Part shown: one piece after another, positions 10,947 through 21,900 of the stretch | Position numbering within the stretch: the stretch's first letter is position 1 | Layout: the number at the start of each line of letters is the position of its first letter | NCBI GenBank assembly: GCA_947381435.1 | Contig: CANCVE010000003.1 | Span: 1-64,000, forward strand | From: Chitinophagaceae bacterium | GTDB lineage: Bacteria; Bacteroidota; Bacteroidia; Chitinophagales; Chitinophagaceae | Reading direction: 5' to 3' | Length of the DNA: 64,000 nt | Position numbers and translations under genes: made by a program | The notes under the pieces: generated by a model | The model's input: the letters and a program-made list of their open reading frames with translations, nothing else | The model's database searches: none | Told to the model about the DNA's origin: nothing

Positions 10947-11115
10947 ATTCAACACATAGGAACATTAGACACATAGAAAAATAATGTAAGAAGCGTTGCA
11001 CTTTAAGGTCACATAGGATGGGAGTATAAAAAGTGAAACTTTTTTTCCTAAGTTTCCTTTTCTTTTTTCTTTTCAACCAAGCAGACTATGTTCCTAATGT
11101 TCCTATGTGTTGAAT
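10947..11115. repeat. Inverted-repeat element (30-bp arms, about 109-bp centre)
   Basis: attcaacacataggaacattagacacatag / ctatgttcctaatgttcctatgtgttgaat; arms match 28/30. Confidence 0.8.
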
Positions 11116-11225
11116 AAAAATACGTAACATCAGTACCTCATTGTTACGCTTGATTAATGCCATCGCCTCTTTATATTTATTAAAAGAACCCTCAATAGGA
11201 AAAACATATTTCTCATTAATAAAAT

Positions 11226-11256
11226 AAAAAGAGGCCTCAAATTGAGGCCTCTTTTT
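11226..11256. terminator. Bidirectional Rho-independent terminator
   Basis: aaaaagaggcctcaa a ttgaggcctcttttt. Confidence 0.8.
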
Positions 11257-11319
11257 GTTTTATGCAATCACGTCTTGATACTAATACTAACCACTAATAA
11301 CTAACCACTAATAACTAGC

Positions 11320-12285
11320 TTAGTCCACCTTCACTTCCCAGTTGCCGGCATAGTCGGTTTCGTTTTTCACATATAAAAACAACATATCGGGTGCATTAAA
11401 ATCATGAAAAGTAATTACCGTATCATGATGAGGCAGCACCACTATCGGCACTCCAACCATTGCACCGTTTAACGTGTGGGCTCCAAAGAAAGTAACCGGA
11501 AAATCTGATTTATTCTTCAAGGTAAAAACAGAGGTAGTAATAATGCCCGATTCTATACAAAGCGCGCTTGCATTAGCGTTTACAATACCAGTTTTCACTA
11601 CACTTGGATGCGTGTTTACGCCAAACAATAAACTAAAATCGTAGTAGCTACGGCAGGCAACCTGATTGGGCCAAAACTGCAAACCCACGGCATACATTGC
11701 TTTCATGGTGGCAGTTTCCACAGGTTCTCTATTATTTATCACGGTACCTGTGATGGCTTTTACTACAGACTTTTTTGTGTTCTGTGCACCAATAGCGGCT
11801 GTAATATTTGTTTCTAACGTAGTAAAAATGGCTGCAAATGGCGCACCGCCCAAGCTAGACATATACTCGGTTGCTTTGGTGGCTATCCTATGACTTACAC
11901 TTTGCACATTCTCTCTAGTAAGTCGGCTAAACTCTGTCATTCCATGTGGAAAAAACTCGATGTAAACAGAATCTCCAATTGGATACACGGCTGCAATAGA
12001 GTTGTATTTACTCCTCACGGTATTTGCAAAAAGCGCAGTCACTATATCAAGGCTACTAGTTTTAGCCACTCTTTCTGCAATGTTTACACTTTTAGTTTCA
12101 AAATTGCCAAAATAGGTGGTATAAACAGACGTGAGGTTCGCTATCTGAGCATCAAAAACGCCTTCAGGATTGTTGGCAACGAGCGATGCAATAAGGTTTC
12201 GTAAAAACACCTGAAACCTACTGTCAATAATGTTTTCCTTATCGAAAAGGTCTGTGTAAAACGCTTCAAAATGTGAAATCTGCAT
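11320..12285 (-). CDS. Conserved protein of unknown function, copy 1 of a duplicated cassette
   Basis: 321 aa, near-identical over most of its length to ORF 62971-63936; no recognised domain. Confidence 0.85.
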   Translation of the reverse strand: MQISHFEAFYTDLFDKENIIDSRFQVFLRNLIASLVANNPEGVFDAQIANLTSVYTTYFGNFETKSVNIAERVAKTSSLDIVTALFANTVRSKYNSIAAVYPIGDSVYIEFFPHGMTEFSRLTRENVQSVSHRIATKATEYMSSLGGAPFAAIFTTLETNITAAIGAQNTKKSVVKAITGTVINNREPVETATMKAMYAVGLQFWPNQVACRSYYDFSLLFGVNTHPSVVKTGIVNANASALCIESGIITTSVFTLKNKSDFPVTFFGAHTLNGAMVGVPIVVLPHHDTVITFHDFNAPDMLFLYVKNETDYAGNWEVKVD

Positions 12286-12346
12286 AAATTTAATTTAGTA
12301 AATGTGATTGAAAAAATAAATGAATAGATAAAAAAGTGCCTTTGTG

Positions 12347-12500
12347 CATCTTTATACCAACGATGACTAGATAACTCGTTAGGATGTCATCTTTATACCA
12401 ACGATGACTAGATAACTTGTTAGGACGTCATCTTTTTACCAACGGAGACTAGATAACTTGTTAGGATGACATCTTTATACCAAGGATGACTAGATAACTT
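12347..12500. repeat. 41-bp tandem array, about 4 units (array L)
   Basis: catctttataccaacgatgactagataactcgttaggatgt-type units starting at 12347, 12388, 12429 and 12470. Confidence 0.95.
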
Positions 12501-12732
12501 AAAATCGTATAATCTTTTTGAGGAAGACTGCTACAGGGATTTGATTAATTGCTACTATGGTTGGTGGCGGTGGAAAAGAAAGGGTTAGTATATAGAAAAA
12601 GGCCAGCATGCAAGTAATTATCGTTCATTAGCAACAAGGCAATTAAATGCAACCATTAGTTGCATGGAGGGGTAAAATAGTTTTTGGGGAAGCACTATTC
12701 GTTGATGTTGGTTGACCAATCCTATAAGGGGC
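12501..12732 (-). other. Conserved leader-like non-coding block of the duplicated cassette (copy 1)
   Basis: Reverse complement matches 62349-62580 with roughly a dozen mismatches over about 235 nt. Confidence 0.9.
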
Positions 12733-12832
12733 AAAGCTTAGTGAGACAATAAGCCTAATATTCGGGATGGGGTTTACTAATATATTTGTAAAGAGATTTA
12801 AATTAATTAACCTCTTTATTGAAATTATAATT

Positions 12833-13687
12833 ATGCCAACCTTCTCAGAAAGAATAGGAGTAACGCCCATTAAATCAATCATACAAATTGATTCTATTAG
12901 TAGAGATTTAGAAAATTCATTATGGAATGCTTTGATTATTTATTACTGGGATAAAATGGATGAATCGATATTACGAAGTAGAAATGAAATTCGAACACTG
13001 TATTATAATGTTTGGGCTCATTATTTTAAAAATAAATTGGATGAAATCTATCATTCAAAACCAAATTTTATAAGCATGATTAAGAAATATTTCTTTACAT
13101 GTGAATGGTATGAGAAGTATAATCTCATCGAATTTGTTAAGAATAGTTATCATCCATTGGATACTCGGGATTCCACAAACAAAGAATACATTGATTACTG
13201 TAACATAGTTTTTGAACGTGAACTATCCGGATATAGATTTATAGATGGCACATTGGGACCAATAATAACACCAATTGAAATTGAATCTATTGAAGATGCT
13301 TTGACTATTGATGATATATACAAACCTGTAAAAACTCATTTTGGCAGGGCTTTACAATTTTTATCTGATAAGACAAATCCTGATTATAGAAACTCCATTA
13401 AAGAATCAATAAGTGGGGTAGAGTCTTTCTGTTCTATTTTGACAAAAAATCCAAAAGCTACTCTTGGGCAGGCTCTTAAAGTTATCGAAGAAGAACATTC
13501 TTTGCATACAGCTTTAAAAAGCTCGTTCAATAGTTTGTATGGCTACGCTAGCGATGGTGATGGAATAAGACATCATTTAAAATTTGAAGAAAACTCAAAA
13601 CAAGAAGATGCTATCTATATGTTGGTTTCATGTAGTGCTTTTATAAATTATCTAATCAAGAAAGCAAGTACAACCGCGATCAAGTAG
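12833..13687 (+). CDS. Abortive-infection-like (AbiJ N-terminal-domain / HEPN-type) protein
   Basis: MPTFSERIGVTPIKSIIQIDSISRDLENSLWNALI N-terminus; C-terminal RNSIKESISGVESFCS..LGQALKVIEE..LYGYASDGDGIRHHL. Confidence 0.65.
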   Translation: MPTFSERIGVTPIKSIIQIDSISRDLENSLWNALIIYYWDKMDESILRSRNEIRTLYYNVWAHYFKNKLDEIYHSKPNFISMIKKYFFTCEWYEKYNLIEFVKNSYHPLDTRDSTNKEYIDYCNIVFERELSGYRFIDGTLGPIITPIEIESIEDALTIDDIYKPVKTHFGRALQFLSDKTNPDYRNSIKESISGVESFCSILTKNPKATLGQALKVIEEEHSLHTALKSSFNSLYGYASDGDGIRHHLKFEENSKQEDAIYMLVSCSAFINYLIKKASTTAIK

Positions 13688-13778
13688 CTTAAGCTTAGCA
13701 CCCATCTAGCCCATCAATATCCCAACAGTGCAGTACTGCCCAGCTTGCGCACGTCAAATTAGGATGTCACATGGACTT

Positions 13779-13902
13779 GCTGCTACCGCACGTGTTTCAC
13801 GTGTGGCTTCGCTAAGATCTCTTGCCGACATTTTGTAACATTATTTCTTTAGTAGATTTTTATTATGGAGAATCCACACGTGAGGACACGTGCGGTAGCA
13901 GC
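13779..13902. repeat. REP/BIME-like inverted pair
   Basis: gctgctaccgcacgtgtttcacgtgtgg and ccacacgtgaggacacgtgcggtagcagc as inverted arms; same core as 159-199. Confidence 0.8.
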
Positions 13903-13935
13903 GAAGATGGTAGCGAAGGCAACGAGGAGGCTGCC

Positions 13936-14032
13936 CATCTAGTCCCAATTAATACCCCCATACTTCTCGAAAATCGGGGTGCTAGTTCATGACTCCCGTC
14001 ATGGACTGATTGGTTACTTGGTTTAGCATAAG
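13936..14032 (-). repeat. Dispersed repeat of about 100 bp (copy 1)
   Basis: Reverse complement resembles 61521-61638: cttatgctaaaccaagNaaccaatcagtccatgRcgggagtYatgaac..ttttcgagaag. Confidence 0.75.
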
Positions 14033-14090
14033 TGAAATATAAAATAAACCGCCCCACTCTGCAAAAGGTATATTTGTATAAATACTTGAA

Positions 14091-14642
14091 ATGCAGATAA
14101 TACAATCCATACAAAACAGGATATACACAATACGTGGCGAACGAGTGCTTTTGGATAAAGACCTAGCATTATTATACGAAACAGAAACTAAATTCTTGAA
14201 CCTGTCAGTAAAGCGAAATATAAAGCGGTTTCCACCCGATTTTATGTTTCAGCTTACAAAAGAAGAGTATGAAGGATTGCGTTTTGAAATAGAAACCCGA
14301 GAAAAAGATGCCAACTTGAGGTTGCAAATTGAAACCTCAAGTTGGGGCGGCTCCCGTTATCTACCCTATGCTTTTACCGAACAAGGAGTAGCAATGCTTA
14401 GTGGCATACTAAACAGTGATAAGGCAATAAATACCAATATTGCCATCATGCGAGCATTTATAGAAGTTCGAAAAGTATTGCTTCAACAAACTGATATGCG
14501 CGAACAACTGCGGGAAATAAAAGAGCGGATGGGCGAACACGATTCCCAACTAAATCAAATATATGATGCCATGGAAAACCTGCTAGACGAAAAAGCCGCC
14601 CAAAGAAAATGGGATGAACGCCAACGGATTGGGTTTAAGTAG
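14091..14642 (+). CDS. ORF6N domain-containing DNA-binding protein
   Basis: IYTIRGERVLLDKDLALLYETETKFLNLSVKRNIKRFPPDFMFQLTKEE..YAFTEQGVAMLSGIL. Confidence 0.85.
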   Translation: MQIIQSIQNRIYTIRGERVLLDKDLALLYETETKFLNLSVKRNIKRFPPDFMFQLTKEEYEGLRFEIETREKDANLRLQIETSSWGGSRYLPYAFTEQGVAMLSGILNSDKAINTNIAIMRAFIEVRKVLLQQTDMREQLREIKERMGEHDSQLNQIYDAMENLLDEKAAQRKWDERQRIGFK

Positions 14643-14818
14643 TAAGAATCTCTGTGGTGTTTTGTATTGATTTATAGGTAGTGTAATTGCAATAGATGGC
14701 ACAGAAAGAAAAAAGAAAAGAAGTTTATTTGGGTTAGATAGAATAAGTAGGAGGCAAAAAAAATAAGGAAGCAGATAACTACTTCCTTATAAACTAAACT
14801 TATCGTAATGGGTACTTC

Positions 14819-16453
14819 CTATTTAGCAATAATCAATGCCTTATCTGTAGCACCTTCATTAAACGTTACTTTCTCTTTTGCTATAGATACATCGGTTTTA
14901 GATACCTTAATATCGGCAGCTTTATCGCCAGTTATGTTGAAAAGCAATTGAGTGGTGGAAGGATATTTAATGTTTTCGAGCGTTATGTTTCTGCCATTAT
15001 CAATTAAAACAACAGGTTTTGTATCTGTACTAATAATGTTTACATTCTTTAGAGAAATATCTTCCGCTTCAATAATTTCTGCTCCTTTGTCTGCTTTCAA
15101 AACAAGGTTTTCTAAGTGAATACCTTTAATGCTCATTTCGGGCAATCCACGTATCATCAATCCTTTTTCGGCTCCATTACAAACAACATTGTTTACATAA
15201 AACTCTCTAAACTGAGGCGTGGCTTCGGTTACAGGCTTGGTTTCTTTCTTGGCAGCTTTAACCATATAGTACATATCAAAAAGGATAGCTTCATGAATAA
15301 TATCCTTCATGCTGATGTTTTTGATGTAAATCTTTTCTACCATTCCACCACGACCACGGGTAGTTTTAAAACGTAAACCAATATCGGTACCGATAAAAGT
15401 ACAGTTTGAAACAAAAATGTTTCTAGCACCACCAGACATTTCACTACCTATAACAAACCCACCATGCGCACGATAAACGATACAATCTTTTACCACCATG
15501 TTTTCGGTAGGCACACCACGCTTTCTTCCGTCTTCATCCCTACCCGATTTTACACAGATGCCATCATCGCCCGCATCAAAAGTGCAACCTTCTACCAATA
15601 CATCCTTACAAGATTCTACATCTAAGGCGTCACCGTTTTGGGCATTCCAAGTATTGCGAACATGCACTCTTTTTACTGTTAAGTTCCTACAAAGAATGGT
15701 ATGCAAACACCAAGCAGGCGTATTTTGGAAAGTAGTATTTTCTAACAATACGTTTTTACAATTATTAAGAACAACCATGTTTGGTCGGAAAAAATCTTTG
15801 TAGGGTTCATAGTCTTTTAAGGTTTTACCAGCTTGATATTTTATGATGTCTTTTATTTTAGATCCTTCCAAATAACTTTGAGACGGCAACCATTCCTTCC
15901 CATTTTCACTTACCAAACCACCACTTGCTACCAAGTCTTTCCAATCGCTTTCTGTTAATCTTTCTTTGGCAATAGCTCTCCATACTTCACCATGACCATC
16001 TAAAATACCTTCACCCGTAATGGCAACATTTACCAAATTAATACCAGATACCGGAGATTGGTTTCTAGGTGATGCATGGCCTTCATATTCGCCCAACACC
16101 AATGGATACTGTGTTTTATCGTCCGAAAACTGCAATAATGCAGAATGACTAATGTGAAAATTTACATTGCTTTTTAAAACTATTGGCCCAGTAAGCCACA
16201 GTCCCTGAGGAACCAACACTACGCCACCCCCTTTTGCAGAACATGCATCAATAGCAGCATTAATACTCTTTGTATTTAAGGTAACGCCATCGGCAATTGC
16301 CCCATACTTTGCAATATTGAACGTGTCTTTCTTAAAAGTTGGTAGAACAGCTTTAGGAAGATTATTCCAAGAGTAATTTTTTGTTTGTGCAATTAAAGAG
16401 GTGAATACACCCATAAGAATGGCAACAGAGAGAACTACTTTATTTAATTTCAT
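14819..16453 (-). CDS. GH28 polygalacturonase-like protein (paralogue of 8985-10601)
   Basis: NAQNGDALDVESCKD; FDAGDDGICVKSGRDEDG; AHGGFVIGSEMSGG. Confidence 0.92.
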   Translation of the reverse strand: MKLNKVVLSVAILMGVFTSLIAQTKNYSWNNLPKAVLPTFKKDTFNIAKYGAIADGVTLNTKSINAAIDACSAKGGGVVLVPQGLWLTGPIVLKSNVNFHISHSALLQFSDDKTQYPLVLGEYEGHASPRNQSPVSGINLVNVAITGEGILDGHGEVWRAIAKERLTESDWKDLVASGGLVSENGKEWLPSQSYLEGSKIKDIIKYQAGKTLKDYEPYKDFFRPNMVVLNNCKNVLLENTTFQNTPAWCLHTILCRNLTVKRVHVRNTWNAQNGDALDVESCKDVLVEGCTFDAGDDGICVKSGRDEDGRKRGVPTENMVVKDCIVYRAHGGFVIGSEMSGGARNIFVSNCTFIGTDIGLRFKTTRGRGGMVEKIYIKNISMKDIIHEAILFDMYYMVKAAKKETKPVTEATPQFREFYVNNVVCNGAEKGLMIRGLPEMSIKGIHLENLVLKADKGAEIIEAEDISLKNVNIISTDTKPVVLIDNGRNITLENIKYPSTTQLLFNITGDKAADIKVSKTDVSIAKEKVTFNEGATDKALIIAK

Positions 16454-16526
16454 GAAGGCGTGTTTTATAAATTACAAGTTTTGGCAATCCGTTATATGAT
16501 TCAAATAATAAAAATTATAAGAAGTA

Positions 16527-17000
16527 TTATTTGATAATAAAGGTTTCTGTTAGTTTACCACTTTGTACATCCTTTCCACCATTCGCAACATTATTAGCTA
16601 AAACCGTAACCCTAAAGGTATCTGCTTTAGGATATTTATACGAATACCAACCTTGAGGTAAAATTGCTCCAGAATTAGCAGTTGAGTCATTCTTTGGGTC
16701 ATAAATATGAGATGCATCACCCGTGTAGATTACCTTGAAATCTGAACCGCCACCAGTATATTTAAAGTAAAGTGTTTTATTGTAAACACGTGTTGGTGTA
16801 TTTGGAAGAACAGACACAAAAAAGCTATCAATATGATTTTGTATAATGCCATTAACAGCAAACGCCGACAACGTGCTAACTTTTGCAGAATCTAAAGCAC
16901 TCGCTGTAAAACGAACAGATGGAGTCTCGCTACTCTTTTTGCAAGCCCAGTTTACTATTAAAAGTGTTGCAATAAAAAATGATATTCCTATTTTTTTCAT
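16527..17000 (-). CDS. Hypothetical lipoprotein of the SusCD locus
   Basis: MKKIGISFFIATLLIVNWACKKSSE lipobox; directly follows susD. Confidence 0.6.
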   Translation of the reverse strand: MKKIGISFFIATLLIVNWACKKSSETPSVRFTASALDSAKVSTLSAFAVNGIIQNHIDSFFVSVLPNTPTRVYNKTLYFKYTGGGSDFKVIYTGDASHIYDPKNDSTANSGAILPQGWYSYKYPKADTFRVTVLANNVANGGKDVQSGKLTETFIIK

Positions 17001-17057
17001 ATTAAAAAAGTATTTCACTGTAAAAAGTATTCTAATTTATATATCCGACTCAAAATC

Positions 17058-18965
17058 TTAATATCCATTATTTTGAGTAACTGCACCATTGCTAGCATCA
17101 ATTACTGCCTGAGGAATTGGAAACAACTCACTATGCTTCTCTACAAAGCCAGATGCAAAAAATTTACTAAACGTAGTGGTAATACCCGAACCAATCCAAG
17201 AAACCTTTGTGTTAACTGGTCTTTCCATGGTTGTTGTTACTGTAATAGAAGGTTGCTTTGCATAAAAACTATTAATCCACAATGTTGAATCATCAACTGC
17301 TTTAGACATGCCTGCAGGATTTCCTGCATCACCAGGATAATTAAAATACATGGATGTAGGCAATGGTCCTGTCAAAGCGTAATCAGATGGCTCAGCCATA
17401 TAACTCGTTTTTGCTAATGCTTTATTACTAATTATTGTACCTAAATTAGCTTTTGTTTCATTTATAGCTTTAGCTAATAGACCCCATCTTTTTAAGTCAT
17501 ATTTACGAATACCTTCTGCTCCAAACTCCAAAGAGCGTTCTCTAACAATCGCCTTAAAGAAATCATCGTGGGTTGTAGGAGTTGTTCCTATCAAAGATGG
17601 ATCACCTCCAAAACCTCTTGTTCTAACGCTATTGTAAGCACTTACCGCAGCAGCAGAAGGTCCATTATTCAATTCATTATCCGCCTCTGCAAACATTAAT
17701 AAAACATCTGAATATCGAATTAGTGGCCAATTCAATCCCATATAAGAAGCTCCACTTGTTGGTGCCGGTGTAACCCAATCTCCCCTAAACTTGCCATCTC
17801 TCATTGCTGTAATTTTATTACCAATTTTAGAAAAATCAGACAGAACATCATAAGGGGCAATTGTTACATCTCTTCTTGTGTCTTTCGAATCGAACAAATA
17901 AAAATAGGTAGGTAACATTAAAAGAGTGCCGCTACCGTTTAAAAAATTATAAGAAGCAGAGATAGTACCTGCGCTAGAAACAGGAGTGTAAGAACCGGCA
18001 AATTTTGGCCCATTATAAATACCCAATTTACTATCCGTTAACCCTGTTCCACCGCCCATAGCTACTTCAAATAAAAGTTCGTTACTAGGGTCAGCAGCAT
18101 GTGCACAGATACCGTCTTTAAAAATAGACTTGTAACTAGGATTCAAAGCGTGCTTACCGCTGTTAATTATGTCGTTACACTCATCCAAAGCAATCTTATA
18201 GTAATCTAAATAATGCGCATCATCCCTGCTTATTGTTCCATTATCCCTCAAATCATAACCTCCTCTATATAAAGCAATTCTTGCACGCAAAGCTTTCACC
18301 GCACCTTTTGTAATACGCTCATCAGCCTTAACCGCATCTCTCCATGGAACTAAAGTTTCAGCCAATAAAAGATCATTTAACAAGTGATTATAAATTGTAT
18401 CTCTATTAGTTTTACCGATAAACAAATTTTTAGATTCAGAAGATGGAAGAAATTGTGCAGGCACATCTCCCCAATTTCTAATTAACTCCATGTAAAATTG
18501 CGCACGCAAAGTCAATGCCTCGCCGTATAGTCTTTGCAATTCAGCACTTGAAGATGGGTTTGTATATAAACTCATCTTCGGAATATTGTAAATACATATA
18601 TTAGCTCTTTCTATACCTTGGTACAATTGTACATAAGGGGCATATAATTGCAGATTAATTGCAGTAGCATTATAATGGGCAATATCTCCTCGATCATTAT
18701 CCCCAGTTTTTGATGGTCCCATTGTTTCATCATTATCATAGGGATAATACATACTAATTCTTATTCCGTACCCTTGATCTCCGGCCAAATCCTGATAAAC
18801 GCCAATCACAGCCATTTTTGTAGAAGTTACATTACTAAAGATTTCGGCATTGGAAATAAGCGAAGGAGAATCAGGTTCCAAGAATTTCTTGCAGGAACTT
18901 AAACCAGATATCATTAAAATTGCTATCCCAAATATTACAGACCCATTAATATATTTATTATTCAT
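17058..18965 (-). CDS. SusD/RagB-family outer-membrane lipoprotein
   Basis: ISGLSSCKKFLEPDSPS..; LRAQFYMELIRNWGDVP; RERSLEFGAEGIRKYDLKRWG. Confidence 0.95.
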   Translation of the reverse strand: MNNKYINGSVIFGIAILMISGLSSCKKFLEPDSPSLISNAEIFSNVTSTKMAVIGVYQDLAGDQGYGIRISMYYPYDNDETMGPSKTGDNDRGDIAHYNATAINLQLYAPYVQLYQGIERANICIYNIPKMSLYTNPSSSAELQRLYGEALTLRAQFYMELIRNWGDVPAQFLPSSESKNLFIGKTNRDTIYNHLLNDLLLAETLVPWRDAVKADERITKGAVKALRARIALYRGGYDLRDNGTISRDDAHYLDYYKIALDECNDIINSGKHALNPSYKSIFKDGICAHAADPSNELLFEVAMGGGTGLTDSKLGIYNGPKFAGSYTPVSSAGTISASYNFLNGSGTLLMLPTYFYLFDSKDTRRDVTIAPYDVLSDFSKIGNKITAMRDGKFRGDWVTPAPTSGASYMGLNWPLIRYSDVLLMFAEADNELNNGPSAAAVSAYNSVRTRGFGGDPSLIGTTPTTHDDFFKAIVRERSLEFGAEGIRKYDLKRWGLLAKAINETKANLGTIISNKALAKTSYMAEPSDYALTGPLPTSMYFNYPGDAGNPAGMSKAVDDSTLWINSFYAKQPSITVTTTMERPVNTKVSWIGSGITTTFSKFFASGFVEKHSELFPIPQAVIDASNGAVTQNNGY

Positions 18966-18983
18966 TTTATTTAGTTTAAGAAA

Positions 18984-21900
18984 TTAGAAATTAAGATTGA
19001 TACCACATACATAACCTCTACTACGAGGATACGCTGAATAATCAACACCAGGTGTCAATGGTGTATCTCTTCTAGTATTCACTTCTGGATCATACCCTGT
19101 GTAACTGGTTATTACTGCCAAGTTGTTTACTGTTGCATAAATGCGCAACTTTGTAACGCTTAACCTCCTCATGAATTTTGAAGTAGAAGGTAAAGAATAT
19201 CCAATAGTAATATTGTTAATCCTTAAAAATGATGCATCCTCTAAAGCATAAGACATTGGCGAAAATGCAGAAGATGAAGAGCCAACAGATGGCAACCATA
19301 TGGAAGTGTTTTTATTTAAAGCATCAATTTCAGCCTTACTTTTTCCATAAACAGATGTTCCATCATATTTTTGATAGGTAACACCTGTTGCATCAACCAT
19401 TTTCCAACGGTTATTCATAATCGCGAGCATATTGGCATTTGGCGTATATGCACTAGTAAATTCAAGTTTATTATCATTTACAACATTTCCTCCTATTCTA
19501 TAGTTTACAAAAACACTCGCATCCCAATCTTTATACTTAAATGTTTGAGTTAAACCACCATAACAAATAGGCTGGTTGCTGCCTAAAATAGTTCGGTCGG
19601 TTACATCAACTTTACCATCACCATTCAAATCTTTATATCTTATACTACCTGGCTGAATAGCAGATGCGGTAACTCCTGCATTACTTGCAACGCCCGCCTT
19701 TAACGTATATATGTAGGGTAAATCTGGATTACCACTAGCTTTTACATCAAAATCTTTGGTAGTATAGAATCCATCATTAACATAGCCATACATAGAACCA
19801 ACTTTTTCGCCAACTTTAACTATAAAGTCGGGCAAATTTCCTGCGCCTGCAAAATTAGAACTTTGAAAATAGGAATTCTGATTTGGTCCTAAACTCTTTA
19901 TTACATTCTGATTAGCTGAAATGTTATAATTAAACGACCATGAAAAATCTTTTGTCCGCACCAATGTACCACTCAATTGAAGTTCTATACCTTTATTATT
20001 TGTTGAACCAACATTTTGAATTTGAGTTTTGTACCCTGACGAAATTGGCATTGGTACGTTAACTAACAATTTATCGGTTACATTATTATATAGATCTATA
20101 GATACTTGAAATTTATTTTTCAAAATTCCAAAATCAAAACCTAGATTAGCATAAGATGTTGTTGATTCCCATTGAAGACTTTTATTTGGAAGATTAGGAC
20201 TATTATATCCTGGATTCAGAACACCAAGCAAGGCATAAGAAGAAGCTGGATCAGATGAAGTAAAATAGCTTCCATAAAGATGATTCTTGATACGTGCATT
20301 ACCAACTATACCAGAAGAAATTCTAACTTTTACATCGGTTAAATAATTATTTACCTTATCCATAAAACGCTCTTTGGATAAATTCCAAGTAAATCCAGCT
20401 GATGTGAACCTGCCCCACTTTTTTTTCTCTGCAAATACACTTGCTCCATCATATCTTAGACTTGCAGTAAATTGGTATTTTTTATGTAGATTAAACTTGG
20501 CATTCGCGAAAAAAGAAACTAATCTAATTGTATTTTCAGAAGAAGTAGTATAAAAACCACGTTCTGAAGTATTGTTTGGTGTACTATTACTCATGTTAGC
20601 CAAAGCTGTCTTTGGTGAAATACCAAGTGGCATATATAGGGATTGTACATAATTTGTTGTTAACACATTTTGGTATGTCTCTTCACCTACTAATACTGTA
20701 AATGGATTATCTTTTATTGAACTTGAATAATTGAATACGTTTGAATTAGTTATAATTACTTTCTTTTCTCTGTTTATAGCTGCATTTGGCATACTATCGC
20801 TATTCTTTCTAGAATAAATTTCTATAGCGTCATTAAATGTATTTTGTTGCAAATCGGTAATGTCATATCCTAGTGTTGTTCTAAATGACAAGCCTTTTGT
20901 TAATTGATAATTTAGATAGCCATTATAAACAAAATTGTCTGTAACATTATTTTTATACAATCCATTATTTAGTAGTATCGGATTAATGAGGGTTAATCCA
21001 TTTCCTCCTGTAGCATTTTCTAGTGTTGGATCGGTAACATCTGCACCTTGACCAGCTTGAACAAAGGGTCTATAACGAACAATTTGTCTTAAAAAGCTCA
21101 GAGATTGATCTCCATTAGGATCGGTAGTTCCAGAACCATCTACGGTTGTTTTATTATAACGTACACTGAACCCTAGTTTAACATTATCTGTTGCCTTATG
21201 GTCAAACTTAAAGTTCAATAATTTTCTATCATACTCCGAATTTTGGAATATTCCGTCCTGAGAATTGTCTGTTAAACTCAAAAAATATTGTGTTTGAGCA
21301 CTACCCCCAGATACACTAATGTTGTGAGATTGCTGCAATGCATCCCTTCCAAACATTGTATTTTGCCAATCGTAAAAAGGCACTTTTTTATAGGCTTGTA
21401 ATGCTTGCCAATCTTTACCATAACTTGTGAATGTACTTGTATCGGTAGAAAATTTACTTCTATCATACTGCAACATCACAAATTCGTAAGGATTCATTAC
21501 TTCTAATTTCTTACTAATTTGATTCAATCCAACCAATCCATTATAGGAAACAGTCATTTTACCTTTCGTATTCTTTCCGCCTTTAGTAGTTACTACTACA
21601 ACACCGTTTGCAGCTCTCGACCCATAAATAGAAGTTGCAGAAGCATCTTTCAAAACATCTATAGATTCAATGTCTTGTGGAGAAATCAAAGAAATTCCTT
21701 CATCCGACTGTATACCATCAATTATATATAATGGCGCATTACTTTGAGTAACTGATCCACCTCCACGAACCTGAATTTGAACTTGCGAACCAGGAGCTCC
21801 TTCGGAAGTAGTAACCTGTACACCCGCAAGTTTTCCTGTAATGGCTTCTTCTGCTGAGTTTACAACAACATCTTTCAAATCTTTTGCGCCAATAGTTGAA

